Shown here: positions 19,478-28,687 of the stretch, one piece after another
Position numbering within the stretch: the stretch's first letter is position 1
Layout of the letters: the number at the start of each line of letters is the position of its first letter
Assembly (NCBI RefSeq): GCF_900635155.1
Contig: NZ_LR134002.1
Coordinates: forward strand, 186,001 to 250,000
DNA: 64,000 nucleotides
Origin: Streptococcus sanguinis
GTDB lineage: Bacteria; Bacillota; Bacilli; Lactobacillales; Streptococcaceae
Reading direction: 5' to 3'
The notes under the pieces: generated by a model
The model's database searches: none
What the model was told of the DNA's origin: nothing
The model's input: the letters and a program-made list of their open reading frames with translations, nothing else
Translations under genes and position numbers: made by a program

Positions 19478-19921
19478 ATGAAAATTCGTGGGTTCGAGCT
19501 GGTTTCCAGCTTTACAAATGAAGATTTACTGCCTAAGAGAGAGACGGCTCACGCAGCTGGCTACGATTTGAAAGTGGCAGAGCGCACCCCTATTGCGCCA
19601 GGGGAGATTAAGCTGGTTCCGACTGGTGTCAAGGCCTATATGCAGCCTGGCGAGGTGCTTTATCTTTACGACCGCTCGTCCAATCCTCGGAAAAAAGGTC
19701 TGGTCTTGATTAACTCCGTTGGGGTCATTGACGGCGACTACTATGGCAATCCTGGAAACGAAGGCCATATCTTTGCCCAGATGAAAAACATCACTGATCA
19801 GGAAGTGATCCTCGAAGTTGGCGAACGTATGGTGCAGGCTGTCTTTGCACCATTTCTGATTGCGGATGGAGATGAAGCTGAGGGCGTGCGGACCGGCGGA
19901 TTTGGATCGACAGGACATTAG
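19478..19921 (+). CDS. dut: dUTP diphosphatase
   Basis: A 147-aa trimeric dUTPase converting dUTP to dUMP and PPi. Motifs in order: AAGYDL (1), DRSS (2, YDRSSNPRKKG), GVIDGDYYGNPGNEG (3), a short motif 4 (ERMVQAVF) and the C-terminal motif 5 GGFGSTGH. All five are present. It is the first gene of a run with a phosphatase and radA, the arrangement of the pneumococcal dut-radA locus. Confidence 0.95.
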   Translation: MKIRGFELVSSFTNEDLLPKRETAHAAGYDLKVAERTPIAPGEIKLVPTGVKAYMQPGEVLYLYDRSSNPRKKGLVLINSVGVIDGDYYGNPGNEGHIFAQMKNITDQEVILEVGERMVQAVFAPFLIADGDEAEGVRTGGFGSTGH

Positions 19922-19922
19922 T

Positions 19923-20438
19923 ATGAAAATCATTTTTATCCGTCATGGGGAGCCAGATTATTCACTTTTGGAAGAGGCTGGCTATACTGGCTTTGGACTA
20001 GATTTGGCTCCCTTGTCAGCTGCTGGTCGTCGGATGGCGACAGAGGCTGCTACTAATCCTTTGCTGGAACAGGTGGAAATTCTGATTTCCTCTTCTGTGA
20101 CGCGGGCTTTGGAGACAGCTTCCTATCTGATTCGAGACCGCCAACTGCCGCTTTTTGTGGAGCCTTTGCTGCATGAATGGCAGGTATATGAGAGTGGGAT
20201 AGAAAAGTTTGAGCAGGCTCGGGAGTTGTTTTTTGAAAATAATGGTTGTCTTCCTGCAAGAAGTCCTGTCCAGTATGAAACGGCTGAGCAGATGAAAGCC
20301 CGCTTTTTCCGTGCCTTAAGCAAATACAGAGACTATGAGGCGGTAGCTCTTGTAGCCCATCGCATGCTCATCCGCCAGTTTGTTCCAGATGAAACTATTG
20401 ATTTCTGCCAGTTTATTGAATGTGAATTAGAAATATAA
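19923..20438 (+). CDS. Histidine phosphatase family protein
   Basis: A 171-aa protein of the phosphoglycerate-mutase-like histidine phosphatase superfamily. The RHGE motif with the catalytic His is at residues 8-11 (IIFIRHGEPDYS), a second conserved Arg is in SSSVTRALETA, and a second His is in VALVAHRM near residue 142. It starts at ATG 19923, 1 bp after the dut stop codon; longer in-frame starts lie inside dut. The substrate is unknown. It is co-transcribed with dut and radA. Confidence 0.85.
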   Translation: MKIIFIRHGEPDYSLLEEAGYTGFGLDLAPLSAAGRRMATEAATNPLLEQVEILISSSVTRALETASYLIRDRQLPLFVEPLLHEWQVYESGIEKFEQARELFFENNGCLPARSPVQYETAEQMKARFFRALSKYRDYEAVALVAHRMLIRQFVPDETIDFCQFIECELEI

Positions 20439-20450
20439 AGGAGATATCTC

Positions 20451-21812
20451 ATCGCTAAGAAAAAAACGACCTTTGTCTGTCAAAATTGTGAATATCATTC
20501 GCCCAAGTATCTAGGCCGCTGTCCCAATTGTGGCTCTTGGTCTTCTTTTATTGAGGAAGTAGAGGCTGCAGAAGTCAAGCATGCCCGTGTTTCCTTGACT
20601 GGCGAAAAGACTCGGCCTATGAAGCTGGCTGAGGTCACTTCGATCGATGTCAACCGTACCAAGACAGAAATGGACGAGTTCAATCGTGTGCTGGGTGGTG
20701 GCGTAGTGCTTGGCAGTCTGGTTCTGATTGGCGGGGATCCTGGTATCGGGAAGTCCACCCTGCTTCTGCAGGTATCCACCCAGCTTTCTCATCAGGGCAC
20801 AGTCCTTTATGTCAGCGGGGAGGAATCAGCTGAGCAGATTAAGCTGCGGGCGGAACGCCTCGGTGATATTGACAGTGAATTTTATCTCTATGCTGAGACC
20901 AATATGCAAAACATCCGCACGGAGATTGAGAAAATCAAGCCAGATTTTCTGATTATTGACTCCATCCAGACGGTTATGTCGCCGGAAATTTCCAGCGTTC
21001 AAGGCTCTGTTTCTCAGGTCCGTGAGGTGACCGCGGAGCTCATGCAGCTGGCCAAGACCAACAATATCGCGACCTTTATCGTTGGTCACATGACCAAGGA
21101 AGGAACCTTAGCTGGCCCCCGAACGCTAGAGCACATGGTGGACACAGTGCTTTATTTTGAGGGCGAACGTCAGCACACTTTCCGTATCTTGAGAGCAGTC
21201 AAGAACCGCTTTGGTTCGACCAATGAGATTGGTATTTTTGAAATGCAGTCTGGCGGACTAGTTGAGGTTATCAACCCCAGTGAAGTCTTTCTGGAAGAAC
21301 GGCTGGATGGTGCGACAGGCTCTTCTATCGTCGTGACTATGGAAGGAACACGGCCGATTTTAGCAGAGGTACAGGCTTTGGTGACACCGACCATGTTCGG
21401 CAATGCCAAGAGGACCACGACTGGTCTAGACTTTAACCGAGCCAGCCTCATCATGGCAGTTCTGGAAAAGAGGGCAGGACTCCTCCTGCAAAATCAAGAT
21501 GCCTACCTCAAGTCTGCTGGCGGCGTCAAGCTAGATGAGCCAGCGATTGATTTGGCAGTAGCAGTAGCCATTGCTTCCAGTTACAAGGATTTACCTACCA
21601 ATCCCCAAGAGTGCTTTATCGGTGAAATTGGCCTGACTGGTGAAATCCGCCGGGTCAACCGCATCGAGCAGCGCATCAACGAAGCAGCAAAGCTGGGTTT
21701 CACCAAAGTCTACGCTCCTAAAAACTCTCTGAACGGTCTCAAAGTTCCAGACAATATCCAAGTCATCGGTGTGACGACGATTGGGGAAGTCTTAAAGAAA
21801 GTATTTTCCTGA
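20451..21812 (+). CDS. radA: DNA repair/recombination protein RadA, apparent ATC start
   Basis: A RadA/Sms branch-migration ATPase that acts in recombination and, in streptococci, natural transformation. Domains: C4 zinc finger ([18 protein letters not shown], residues ~9-26), RecA-like core with Walker A GDPGIGKS, RadA KNRFG motif, and a LonC-like C-terminal domain. The first ATG (20595) would delete the zinc finger. The frame reaches the phosphatase stop (20436-20438) with no ATG, GTG or TTG in between, and AAAGGAGA lies 6 nt before ATC 20451. Initiation at ATC gives 453 aa, the usual RadA length. The start codon is inferred. Confidence 0.9.
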   Translation: MAKKKTTFVCQNCEYHSPKYLGRCPNCGSWSSFIEEVEAAEVKHARVSLTGEKTRPMKLAEVTSIDVNRTKTEMDEFNRVLGGGVVLGSLVLIGGDPGIGKSTLLLQVSTQLSHQGTVLYVSGEESAEQIKLRAERLGDIDSEFYLYAETNMQNIRTEIEKIKPDFLIIDSIQTVMSPEISSVQGSVSQVREVTAELMQLAKTNNIATFIVGHMTKEGTLAGPRTLEHMVDTVLYFEGERQHTFRILRAVKNRFGSTNEIGIFEMQSGGLVEVINPSEVFLEERLDGATGSSIVVTMEGTRPILAEVQALVTPTMFGNAKRTTTGLDFNRASLIMAVLEKRAGLLLQNQDAYLKSAGGVKLDEPAIDLAVAVAIASSYKDLPTNPQECFIGEIGLTGEIRRVNRIEQRINEAAKLGFTKVYAPKNSLNGLKVPDNIQVIGVTTIGEVLKKVFS

Positions 21813-21926
21813 TTTAACAGTATTGCGAAAAGTTGTTGTGCGTGCTATAATATTGCTAGAAAAACAGGATTTGTCTGGAAATTCCTATAAGTTATTTTTC
21901 CAGATTTTTTAGGAGGATAATCAACC

Positions 21927-22643
21927 ATGGTAGATCATCGTATGAATGTTTCTATTACCAATAATGCTCAATTTCCCTTGGCGGAGATTGCCTTAGATGC
22001 ATCAGAGTCTGTTCGTATTCAGACCGGGAGCATGATATACCACACTCCCAACGTTGTCTTAAATGCTAAAGTGAATGCAGAGTCTCAATCAATCTTTGGC
22101 ATGGCAATCCAAGCTGTGGGTCGTTCTATGGCTTCTGGCGAAGGAGTGTTTATCACTGAAGCAACTGCTCAATCAAATAACGGTCGTCTAGCCTTAGCGC
22201 CTAATGTACCTGGTCAGATTGTTACTCTGGAACTAGGCGAAAAGCAATACCGCCTTAATGATGGAGCTTTTCTGGCTATGGATGGTTCTGCCTCTTATAC
22301 TTTGGAGAGGCAGTCGGTAGGTCGAGCTCTCTTTGGTGGCCAAGGAGGCTTTTATGTGATGAGTACCCAAGGTCAGGGGACACTCTTGGTAAATTCCTTT
22401 GGCTCGATTCAAAAGGTCGAGCTACATAATGATAGGATAACGATTGACAATGCCCACGTAGTAGCATGGAGTCGAGAGCTGGAATATGATATTCATTTAG
22501 AAAATGGTTTCTGGCAGTCTATGGGGACTGGCGAAGGAGTAGTCAATACCTTTCATGGAACTGGGGAAATTTACATCCAAAGTCTCAATATTGAAACCTT
22601 TGCAAATGTTCTTCGCCCACACCTGAATATTGACAATTCTTGA
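21927..22643 (+). CDS. AIM24/TerB-associated family protein (intact copy)
   Basis: A 238-aa protein resembling the AIM24 family (mitochondrial biogenesis AIM24 domain), which folds as beta-helix-like repeats. Visible family features: Q-x-GSM-x-YHTPNV near residue 35, a Gly/Ala-rich stretch, GGQGGFYVMSTQGQGTLLVNSFGS in the middle, and the C-terminal NGFWQSMGTGEG. The function in bacteria is unknown. GGAGGATAATCAACC precedes ATG 21927. It is followed by a second copy that is frameshifted. Confidence 0.8.
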   Translation: MVDHRMNVSITNNAQFPLAEIALDASESVRIQTGSMIYHTPNVVLNAKVNAESQSIFGMAIQAVGRSMASGEGVFITEATAQSNNGRLALAPNVPGQIVTLELGEKQYRLNDGAFLAMDGSASYTLERQSVGRALFGGQGGFYVMSTQGQGTLLVNSFGSIQKVELHNDRITIDNAHVVAWSRELEYDIHLENGFWQSMGTGEGVVNTFHGTGEIYIQSLNIETFANVLRPHLNIDNS

Positions 22644-22654
22644 AAATTTCTAGG

Positions 22655-22682
22655 AGAGACTCAGGCAGTCTCTTCTTTTTTG
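22655..22682 (+). terminator. Terminator after first AIM24-like gene
   Basis: GAGACT / AGTCTC with a CAGGC loop, then a T-rich run. Confidence 0.75.
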
Positions 22683-22756
22683 ATGCTTCAGTTTTCCTTT
22701 GTCCAAAATATATGAAAATGTTATAATCAAGTCATAATAAGAAGGAGGCATTTCTT

Positions 22757-23451
22757 ATGCGATTTTCTATGGACAGTAATATGCAGTTTCCTTTGGTTGA
22801 GTTGTCGCTCAATCAAGGAGAAACCGTCTTTATCCAGCGTGGCAGCATGGTCTACCACACGCCGAATGTGACCCTGAATACCCAGCTCAATGCAAGCGGT
22901 TCTGGTTTGGGACGTTTTGTCAAGGCTGTAGGGCGTTCGATGGTTTCTGGTGAAAGTACCTTCATTACCCAGGCTGTTGCCCAGTCTGATAATGGTTACC
23001 TTGCTTTGGCACCAGACGCTCCTGGTCAAGTCATTCCTCTTCAGCTAGGTGAAAAGCAATATCGCCTAAATGACGGTGCTTTCTGGCTCTTGATGGTACG
23101 GCTTACTATACCATGGAGCGTCAGTCTGTTGGCAAGGCTCTCTTTGGCGGTCAAGGCGGTCTCTTCGTTATGACGACCCAAGGACAGGGCACTCTTTTGG
23201 CTAATGCCTTTGGTTCTATTAAGAAAATTGAGCTTCATAACCAAGAAGTGACTATTGACAATGCCCATGTAGTAGCTTGGAGCCAGTCTTTGAATTATAA
23301 TATCCATCTGGAAAATGGCTTCTGGCAGTCTATTGGAACGGGTGAAGGAGTCGTCAACACTTTCCAAGGAACTGGTGAAGTCTATGTGCAAAGTCTCAAT
23401 CTTCAAACCTTTGCAGGCTCACTCAGCAAGTATATTCCAAGAAGCTCATAA
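22757..23451 (+). pseudogene. Second AIM24-like gene, broken by a -1 frameshift
   Basis: A paralogue of the preceding gene. Codons from 22757 match it until YRLNDGAF, where TTTCTGG near 23081-23085 lacks one C relative to the intact copy (TTTCTGGC versus the expected TTCCTGGC). The reading then moves to the frame of 23113-23451, which continues with ERQSVGKALFGGQGG through NGFWQSIGTGEG to the end. Both halves are otherwise well conserved, so the break is recent or a sequencing error. If real, only a truncated 138-aa product is made. Function unknown. Confidence 0.8.
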
Positions 23452-23461
23452 CAAATAAAAC

Positions 23462-23510
23462 TAGGACAGAAGATCAGGCTATATGCTGGATTTACCTGTC
23501 CTATTTTTTT
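23462..23510 (+). terminator. Terminator after the frameshifted AIM24-like gene
   Basis: TAGGACAG / CTGTCCTA stem with a 26-nt loop, followed by seven T. Confidence 0.75.
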
Positions 23511-23599
23511 ATAACAAAGTCGAGAACTGACAAATAGTAGAAAAGATGGTAAGATAATATAAAATTATTTGAATATCAAAGTATTAGCAAGGGGAAAGA

Positions 23600-24097
23600 A
23601 TGTCATATTTTGAAAATTTTATGAAGGCCAATCAAGCTTATGTCGATCTGCATGGAACGGCACATCTGCCGATCAAGCCCAAGACCAAGGTAGCTATTGT
23701 GACCTGCATGGACTCTAGGCTCCACGTGGCTCAGGCTCTGGGACTAGCACTAGGAGACGCCCATATCTTGCGCAATGCCGGCGGTCGGGTGACGAAGGAC
23801 ATGATTCGCTCACTGGTCATCTCTCAGCAGCAGCTAGGAACGCGAGAAATCGTAGTTTTGCATCATACAGACTGCGGAGCACAGACCTTTAAGAATGAGG
23901 ATTTTACCGCCTATCTTCATAAAGAACTGGGAGTCGATGTCAGCGATCAGGACTTTTTGCCCTTTACAGATGTAGAGGAAAGTGTGCGCGAGGATATGGC
24001 CTTGCTGCGGCAGTCACCGCTGATCCCAGCTGATGTAGAAATCTCTGGAGCGGTTTATGATGTAGATACTGGTCGGATGACAGTTGTTGAGGAATAG
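23600..24097 (+). CDS. Beta-class carbonic anhydrase
   Basis: A 165-aa beta-carbonic anhydrase interconverting CO2 and bicarbonate. The zinc ligands are visible: Cys in VTCMDSR (about residue 36) with the Asp/Arg dyad, then His and Cys in HHTDCG (about residues 89-94). This is the short form found in many streptococci, where it supplies bicarbonate for biosynthesis and is needed for growth in ambient CO2. It has GGGGAAAG before ATG 23600 and appears monocistronic. Confidence 0.93.
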   Translation: MSYFENFMKANQAYVDLHGTAHLPIKPKTKVAIVTCMDSRLHVAQALGLALGDAHILRNAGGRVTKDMIRSLVISQQQLGTREIVVLHHTDCGAQTFKNEDFTAYLHKELGVDVSDQDFLPFTDVEESVREDMALLRQSPLIPADVEISGAVYDVDTGRMTVVEE

Positions 24098-24194
24098 TTG
24101 GGAAGTCAATTTCTTTGTCTGCGCATCGGCATTGAAATTGGCTCCTTTTTTATGTTAAAATAGAGAAATGATTTTAATTAGTTAGGACAATGTT

Positions 24195-25061
24195 ATGATT
24201 CTTTCCATTATTTCTCAGGGACTGGTTTGGGCCGTTTTAGGTCTAGGTATTTTTATGACCTTCCGGATTCTGGGCTTTCCTGATATGACGACAGAAGGCT
24301 CCTTCCCCTTGGGCGGGGCGGTGGCAGTTACCTTGATTACCAAGGGAGTCAATCCTTTTCTGGCAACAGCAGCGGCTGTTTTAGCGGGCTGTGCTGCGGG
24401 TGCCGTGACAGGTCTGCTTTATACCAAGGGGAAAATTCCGACCTTACTTTCTGGGATTTTGGTTATGACCTCCTGCCACTCTATCATGCTGATGCTGATG
24501 GGCCGTGCCAATCTAGGGCTTTTAGGCAGCAGTAAAATTCAGGATGTTCTGCCCTTTTCAGGGGAAGTCAATGACCTCTTGACTGGTTTGATTTTTGTCA
24601 GTCTGGTGATTGCAGCTCTTCTCTTTTTCTTGGATACTAAGCTAGGGCAGGCTTATATCGCGACCGGAGATAATCCGGATATGGCTCGCAGTTTTGGTAT
24701 CAATACCGACCGTATGGAGTTGATGGGACTGATTCTGTCAAATGGCTTGATTGCTCTGGCTGGAGCGCTGATTGCCCAGCAGGAAGGCTATGCAGATGTG
24801 TCCCGCGGGATTGGAGTAATCGTAGTTGGTCTGGCTAGTCTTATCATCGGTGAGGTGCTCTTCCAGAGTCTGACCTTGGCAGAGCGTCTGATTACCATTG
24901 TAGTTGGTGCGATTGCCTATCAGTTCTTGATCTGGGGCGTTATTGCTCTCGGCTTTAATACCAACTATCTCCGTCTTTACAGTGCGGTGATTCTGGCCGT
25001 CTGTCTCATGATTCCAACCCTGAAAAATAAATTCTTTAAAGGAGCCAAGTTAAGCAAATGA
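24195..25061 (+). CDS. ABC transporter permease (COG4120-like)
   Basis: A 288-aa inner-membrane permease with about eight or nine hydrophobic segments and the early FRILGFPDMTTEGSFPLGGAVAV motif characteristic of the branched LivH/RbsC-like permeases in this uncharacterised group. It overlaps the ATPase gene by 4 bp (ATGA type), so the pair is translationally coupled. In related loci the first gene encodes a lipoprotein substrate-binding protein; none is next to it here, the preceding gene being carbonic anhydrase. The family includes TrpXYZ-like importers, so the substrate is uncertain. Confidence 0.85.
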   Translation: MILSIISQGLVWAVLGLGIFMTFRILGFPDMTTEGSFPLGGAVAVTLITKGVNPFLATAAAVLAGCAAGAVTGLLYTKGKIPTLLSGILVMTSCHSIMLMLMGRANLGLLGSSKIQDVLPFSGEVNDLLTGLIFVSLVIAALLFFLDTKLGQAYIATGDNPDMARSFGINTDRMELMGLILSNGLIALAGALIAQQEGYADVSRGIGVIVVGLASLIIGEVLFQSLTLAERLITIVVGAIAYQFLIWGVIALGFNTNYLRLYSAVILAVCLMIPTLKNKFFKGAKLSK

Positions 25062-25816
25062 CAGCGATTGTAGAATTAAGAAATGCAACCAAGTTTGTAA
25101 AGAGCGGCTTTGATGAAGAAAAAATCATCCTAAATGATGTTTCTTTAGACATTCACGAGCATGATTTTATTACAATTTTAGGCGGGAACGGTGCAGGAAA
25201 GTCAACCCTGTTCAATGTCATTGCCGGCACTCTCCCCCTAACCAGCGGCAGCATTCATATCTTGGGGGAAAATGTCACTCATTTTTCACCAGAAAAGCGA
25301 GCCAAGTACCTGTCCCGTGTCTTTCAGGATCCTAAGATGGGAACGGCTCCGCGGATGACAGTGGCGGAAAATCTTCTCATTGCCAAATTCCGAGGCGAAA
25401 AGCGTGGCTTGGTGCCCCGTGGGCTCAACAGTTACAGGGAAGAATTTCAGGCGACGATTGAGAAAATCGGCAATGGCCTGGACAAGCATCTGGATACACC
25501 GATTGAATTTCTTTCTGGTGGGCAAAGACAGGCCTTGAGTTTGCTCATGGCAACGCTCAAGCGTCCAGAGCTTTTGCTTCTGGATGAGCATACTGCGGCG
25601 CTGGATCCCAAGACCAGTGTAGCCTTGATGGAGCTGACCAATGAATTTGTCAATCGTGACCGCCTTACAGCTCTTATGATTACCCATCACATGGAGGATG
25701 CCCTCAAATACGGCAACCGACTAATCGTTATGAAAGACGGGCAAATTATTCAGGACTTAAACAAAGATGAGAAAGCCAAGATGACTATTGCAGATTACTA
25801 TGGCTTGTTTGAATAG
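25058..25816 (+). CDS. ABC transporter ATPase (COG1101-like)
   Basis: A 252-aa ATPase partner of the permease. Walker A GGNGAGKST, Q loop VFQDPKMGT, signature LSGGQRQALSLL, Walker B LLLLDEHTAALDP and H loop ITHHM are all present, so it should be active. The HTAALDP wording is typical of the ATPases that go with this permease group. The gene ends shortly before an IS-like end fragment and a terminator. Confidence 0.9.
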   Translation: MTAIVELRNATKFVKSGFDEEKIILNDVSLDIHEHDFITILGGNGAGKSTLFNVIAGTLPLTSGSIHILGENVTHFSPEKRAKYLSRVFQDPKMGTAPRMTVAENLLIAKFRGEKRGLVPRGLNSYREEFQATIEKIGNGLDKHLDTPIEFLSGGQRQALSLLMATLKRPELLLLDEHTAALDPKTSVALMELTNEFVNRDRLTALMITHHMEDALKYGNRLIVMKDGQIIQDLNKDEKAKMTIADYYGLFE

Positions 25817-25865
25817 GCTTGCTAAGAGTTTTGTAAAAACAAGAGAAAGAATATGTACTAAATAA

Positions 25866-25890
25866 TGTACTGCTCCCACAAAGTTAGACA
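25866..25890. mobile_element. Possible IS3-family terminal inverted repeat fragment
   Basis: GTACTGCTCCCACAAAGTTA followed by GACA resembles the outer end of IS861/IS150-type elements (TGCACCCCAAAAGTTAGAC), the same family as the remnant near 44.7 kb. No transposase frame is attached. It may be a relic or a chance likeness. Confidence 0.35.
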
Positions 25891-25968
25891 ATTAATATTC
25901 AAAAGGCTCTGGTTCTCTGTTAAATAGGACTATGTCCTTTTTCTTCAAATTGCCCTAATAGATGAATA

Positions 25969-25993
25969 AAAACCGCTAGATTGCGGTTTTTTT
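25969..25993 (+). terminator. Terminator after ABC transporter operon
   Basis: AAAACCGC / GCGGTTTT with a 6-nt loop and T run. It may also end the convergent regulator transcript. Confidence 0.8.
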
Positions 25994-26012
25994 GTTATCA
26001 AAATGGTCCAAA

Positions 26013-27494
26013 TCACTCATCTAAGCGAATAAACATCATTGCGTTAAGTAAGGAGATGAGTGCGACCGTATTAATATTATTGGAATAGATCAGTCTCTTG
26101 TTCTCAATAGGGGGAATAATAAAATTAGAAATGATGATATCGTAAGGTGATTCTTTTAAAGAATCGATTGATAGTTCTAATTCATTCCAAACTTCAAGTT
26201 CAAAATTGTTGCTGCAATAATAAGAAAGTGTCTCTGCTACTGATCTTGCATGATACTGATCAAAATTACTCATGACTAAAACCTTTAATTTAGGCTGATT
26301 TTGTAAAAGATTCAGCACTAAATGTTTGCTGTGAGTGATAAAGGTATAGGATAGATGGTTGACTTTCATTGGTGTGCTATGGATATCCAAAGTCTCTAGA
26401 TAATGTTCAATCCCTTTTTTAACATCTGAAACAAATTGAGGGAAAATATTTTGAAAGTTCTTGATTGTATTCCCTTTTTGATCAAACAGAATAAATTCTG
26501 TAGATAATTCCTGACGATGCAGATGTGCTGTATTATGCAGATGCCAAATCAGATTGTCCTTATTGTCAATTTTAAGATTATAATTGCTTTCTATCTGATC
26601 AATTAAATCACTTAATAATTGATACGAATTTTTTACATAGCTATCTGTTTTTGCGCAGCTCATAAATAGATTTTCATCAATGAAAAACATTTTTTGAAAA
26701 TAGGAGACAAATAGTTGGCCTATCACTTCTTTATTCAAAGAGATATGATATTCAGAATCAAAGCTCGCTACAATGTCTTCGATTCCTTCTGCTTGCATGA
26801 GAGATTCTAACAATTGATTGTTAAAAGAATCTTTCTCAACTTCCAAGAAATGACCAAACTTTATTCGATATAAATTTGTAACCAGGAGCAATTTTAACAT
26901 TCGTTGAGTTGCGAAATTGACAGGAAATGCAGTTTCTTGATAGACCAGTTCTAACAGCTTACACAAAGGTTCTACTGAAAAATCTGTAAAGGGCCATTCA
27001 AGAAAATAATATTTTTCTGAAAAATATTGTGCAAAAAAATAACGGATATCAATCTCATCTCCAATAATCCGAGCAGGATTGAGACTAATTTTAAAATTAT
27101 ATTGTTTTTTTATAATTTTGTTAATGTGACTGATTATACGATAGAGTGAGGAAGAGCTTATATAAAACTCTTTGCAAATACTCTCGGTTTCATATCCTTC
27201 GTTAAAGAAGATGAATTCTAAAATTGAAAAATATCTTGAGTGCTTAAAAAAATAGTGATAGACCATCTCAATATCGCTATCATCGGTATTAATGATACGT
27301 ATGCCATTAGTGGAAGAGTGAAAAATCAATTCAGGAAAAGAGGACTTGACATGGGCTAAATCATCTTTTACTGAACGTTCTGTACAATTCAATAGTTCAG
27401 CCAACTCAGAAATATGAAACCAGCGTTTGTTTTTAAATAGTAGTTCTAATAGTTCTAATTGTCTGTGGCTTTTTTTAGACAATAATTCTCTCAT
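26013..27494 (-). CDS. Mga-like transcriptional regulator
   Basis: A 493-aa protein with an N-terminal winged HTH (residues ~8-60, LELLELLFKN ... ISELAELLNCTERSVKDDL) and a second Mga-type HTH (about residues 95-160, ICKEFYISSSSLYRIISHINK). A large C-terminal region follows that resembles PRD/EIIB-like domains of Mga/AtxA regulators. Such proteins link sugar status to surface-gene expression. It is transcribed divergently from the gls24-type stress operon across a 305-bp gap and may control it or itself. AT-rich compared with its neighbours. Confidence 0.8.
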   Translation of the reverse strand: MRELLSKKSHRQLELLELLFKNKRWFHISELAELLNCTERSVKDDLAHVKSSFPELIFHSSTNGIRIINTDDSDIEMVYHYFFKHSRYFSILEFIFFNEGYETESICKEFYISSSSLYRIISHINKIIKKQYNFKISLNPARIIGDEIDIRYFFAQYFSEKYYFLEWPFTDFSVEPLCKLLELVYQETAFPVNFATQRMLKLLLVTNLYRIKFGHFLEVEKDSFNNQLLESLMQAEGIEDIVASFDSEYHISLNKEVIGQLFVSYFQKMFFIDENLFMSCAKTDSYVKNSYQLLSDLIDQIESNYNLKIDNKDNLIWHLHNTAHLHRQELSTEFILFDQKGNTIKNFQNIFPQFVSDVKKGIEHYLETLDIHSTPMKVNHLSYTFITHSKHLVLNLLQNQPKLKVLVMSNFDQYHARSVAETLSYYCSNNFELEVWNELELSIDSLKESPYDIIISNFIIPPIENKRLIYSNNINTVALISLLNAMMFIRLDE

Positions 27495-27799
27495 TTTAAC
27501 ATATTATCCTTCATTACATGGTGTTTTAATTATCACATAATTATACCATTTTTTATTCGTTTATCTTAAGTAAAGAAATTTTTTAAACATCAATTATGTT
27601 ACAAAAAGAACTGCAAACGCTTTAATATAGGCCTTTTACTAAATATATGTACTTTTTGTACAGAAATAAAGCAAAGAAAATAAGCATAAAAGTTGCTTTT
27701 TTATGTCAAAAAATTATATAATTATGTTAATCAAAAAATAATAGTAAAAATTATTATTAAACAATTTTGATTTAGAAAAAATTAGAAAGGAGAATCAAT
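27495..27799. promoter_or_regulatory. Divergent control region between Mga-like regulator and glsB operon
   Basis: 305 bp, very AT-rich. For the operon, TTGCTT (27693-27698), an 18-bp spacer and TATAAT (27717-27722) form a good promoter. TGCAAACGCTTTAA near 27611 differs from the CcpA cre consensus (TGWAARCGYTWNCW) at two positions and is a possible weak cre. The repressor or activator of this region is not visible. Confidence 0.5.
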
Positions 27800-28039
27800 A
27801 TGCTTTGGTCTATTATTGTTGGAGGTCTTATTGGTCTTATTGCTGGATCAATCACTAAAAAAGGCGGCTCAATGGGCATTATTGCAAACGTTGTTGCAGG
27901 TTTAGTTGGTTCTGCTGTCGGTCAGTCACTTTTGGGAGCTTGGGGTCCTAGTTTGGCTGGTATGGCTCTGATTCCTTCTATAATTGGCGCAGTTATTGTA
28001 GTAGCTGTTGTATCATTTATTTTGGGTAAAAAGGCGTAA
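27800..28039 (+). CDS. GlsB/YeaQ/YmgE family stress-response membrane protein
   Basis: A 79-aa very hydrophobic protein, almost entirely three TM helices with Gly-rich turns (GGLIGLIAGSITKKGGSMG, ANVVAGLVGSAVGQSLLG). This is the transglycosylase-associated family found in Gls24/Asp23 stress loci. AAAGGAG precedes ATG 27800. It is the first gene of a five-gene operon with amaP, DUF2273, asp23 and csbD. A role in envelope stress is inferred from family and context. Confidence 0.88.
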   Translation: MLWSIIVGGLIGLIAGSITKKGGSMGIIANVVAGLVGSAVGQSLLGAWGPSLAGMALIPSIIGAVIVVAVVSFILGKKA

Positions 28040-28094
28040 TTTTTCTTTTTATATTCAAAATACAATTTAAAATTTAATGATGAGGGGATTCAAT

Positions 28095-28676
28095 ATGTCA
28101 AAATCAAGAAAAATACTTTCCATTATTTTCTGTATTTTAATCTTGACAATTTTGATTCCTGTTTTACTAGATTTTCATAAAGTCAGCGGTCTGGGGCTCC
28201 AGATGTTCGGTTGGAAACTATTCACTTGGAAGCAGATTCCTTTTGTAGGATACTTTCTTTCTCGATATGTTTTCTGGGGCACAGTGGTTTTAGCAAGCTT
28301 AATCTTACTCTTGATCTTAGTGATTCTGTTTTATCCTAAGAGACCTATGGAAATTCAGCTAGCTGATGGGGACGGTAAACTGATGCTGAAAAATTCAGCC
28401 ATTGAAGGATTTGTTCGTAGTCTGGTAACAGACCACGATCTGATAAAAGATCCTACCGTTTCCGTCAATAGCCGAAAAAACAAATGTATGGTTTCTGTTA
28501 AAGGAGCAATCGTTCCTTCAGAAAACATAATCAAGAGAAGTCAGTTGATTCAAGAAGAAATTGAGACTGGATTGAAGCAATTCTTCGGTCTCAATCATAC
28601 TGTCAAGCTTAAAATCTCTGTATCAGACTTCAAGCCAAAAGCACCGGCTAAAAAAACTACTAGCCGTGTAAAGTAA
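28095..28676 (+). CDS. amaP: Alkaline-shock membrane anchor protein AmaP
   Basis: A 193-aa protein with two TM segments: about residues 7-25, and about 60-85 (FWGTVVLASLILLLILVILF). A cytoplasmic C-terminal domain ends in a basic tail rich in Lys, Ala and Pro. AmaP tethers Asp23 to the membrane in staphylococci. ATG 28095 is chosen because GAGGGGATT precedes it; the ATG at 28077 would add six residues. It sits between glsB and DUF2273 exactly as in other Gls24 operons. Confidence 0.85.
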   Translation: MSKSRKILSIIFCILILTILIPVLLDFHKVSGLGLQMFGWKLFTWKQIPFVGYFLSRYVFWGTVVLASLILLLILVILFYPKRPMEIQLADGDGKLMLKNSAIEGFVRSLVTDHDLIKDPTVSVNSRKNKCMVSVKGAIVPSENIIKRSQLIQEEIETGLKQFFGLNHTVKLKISVSDFKPKAPAKKTTSRVK

Positions 28677-28687
28677 GGAAGTAAAAA

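Noticed and set aside
27611..27624. CcpA cre site before the stress operon
   Set aside because: Two mismatches to the consensus; kept only as a weak possibility inside the control-region entry.
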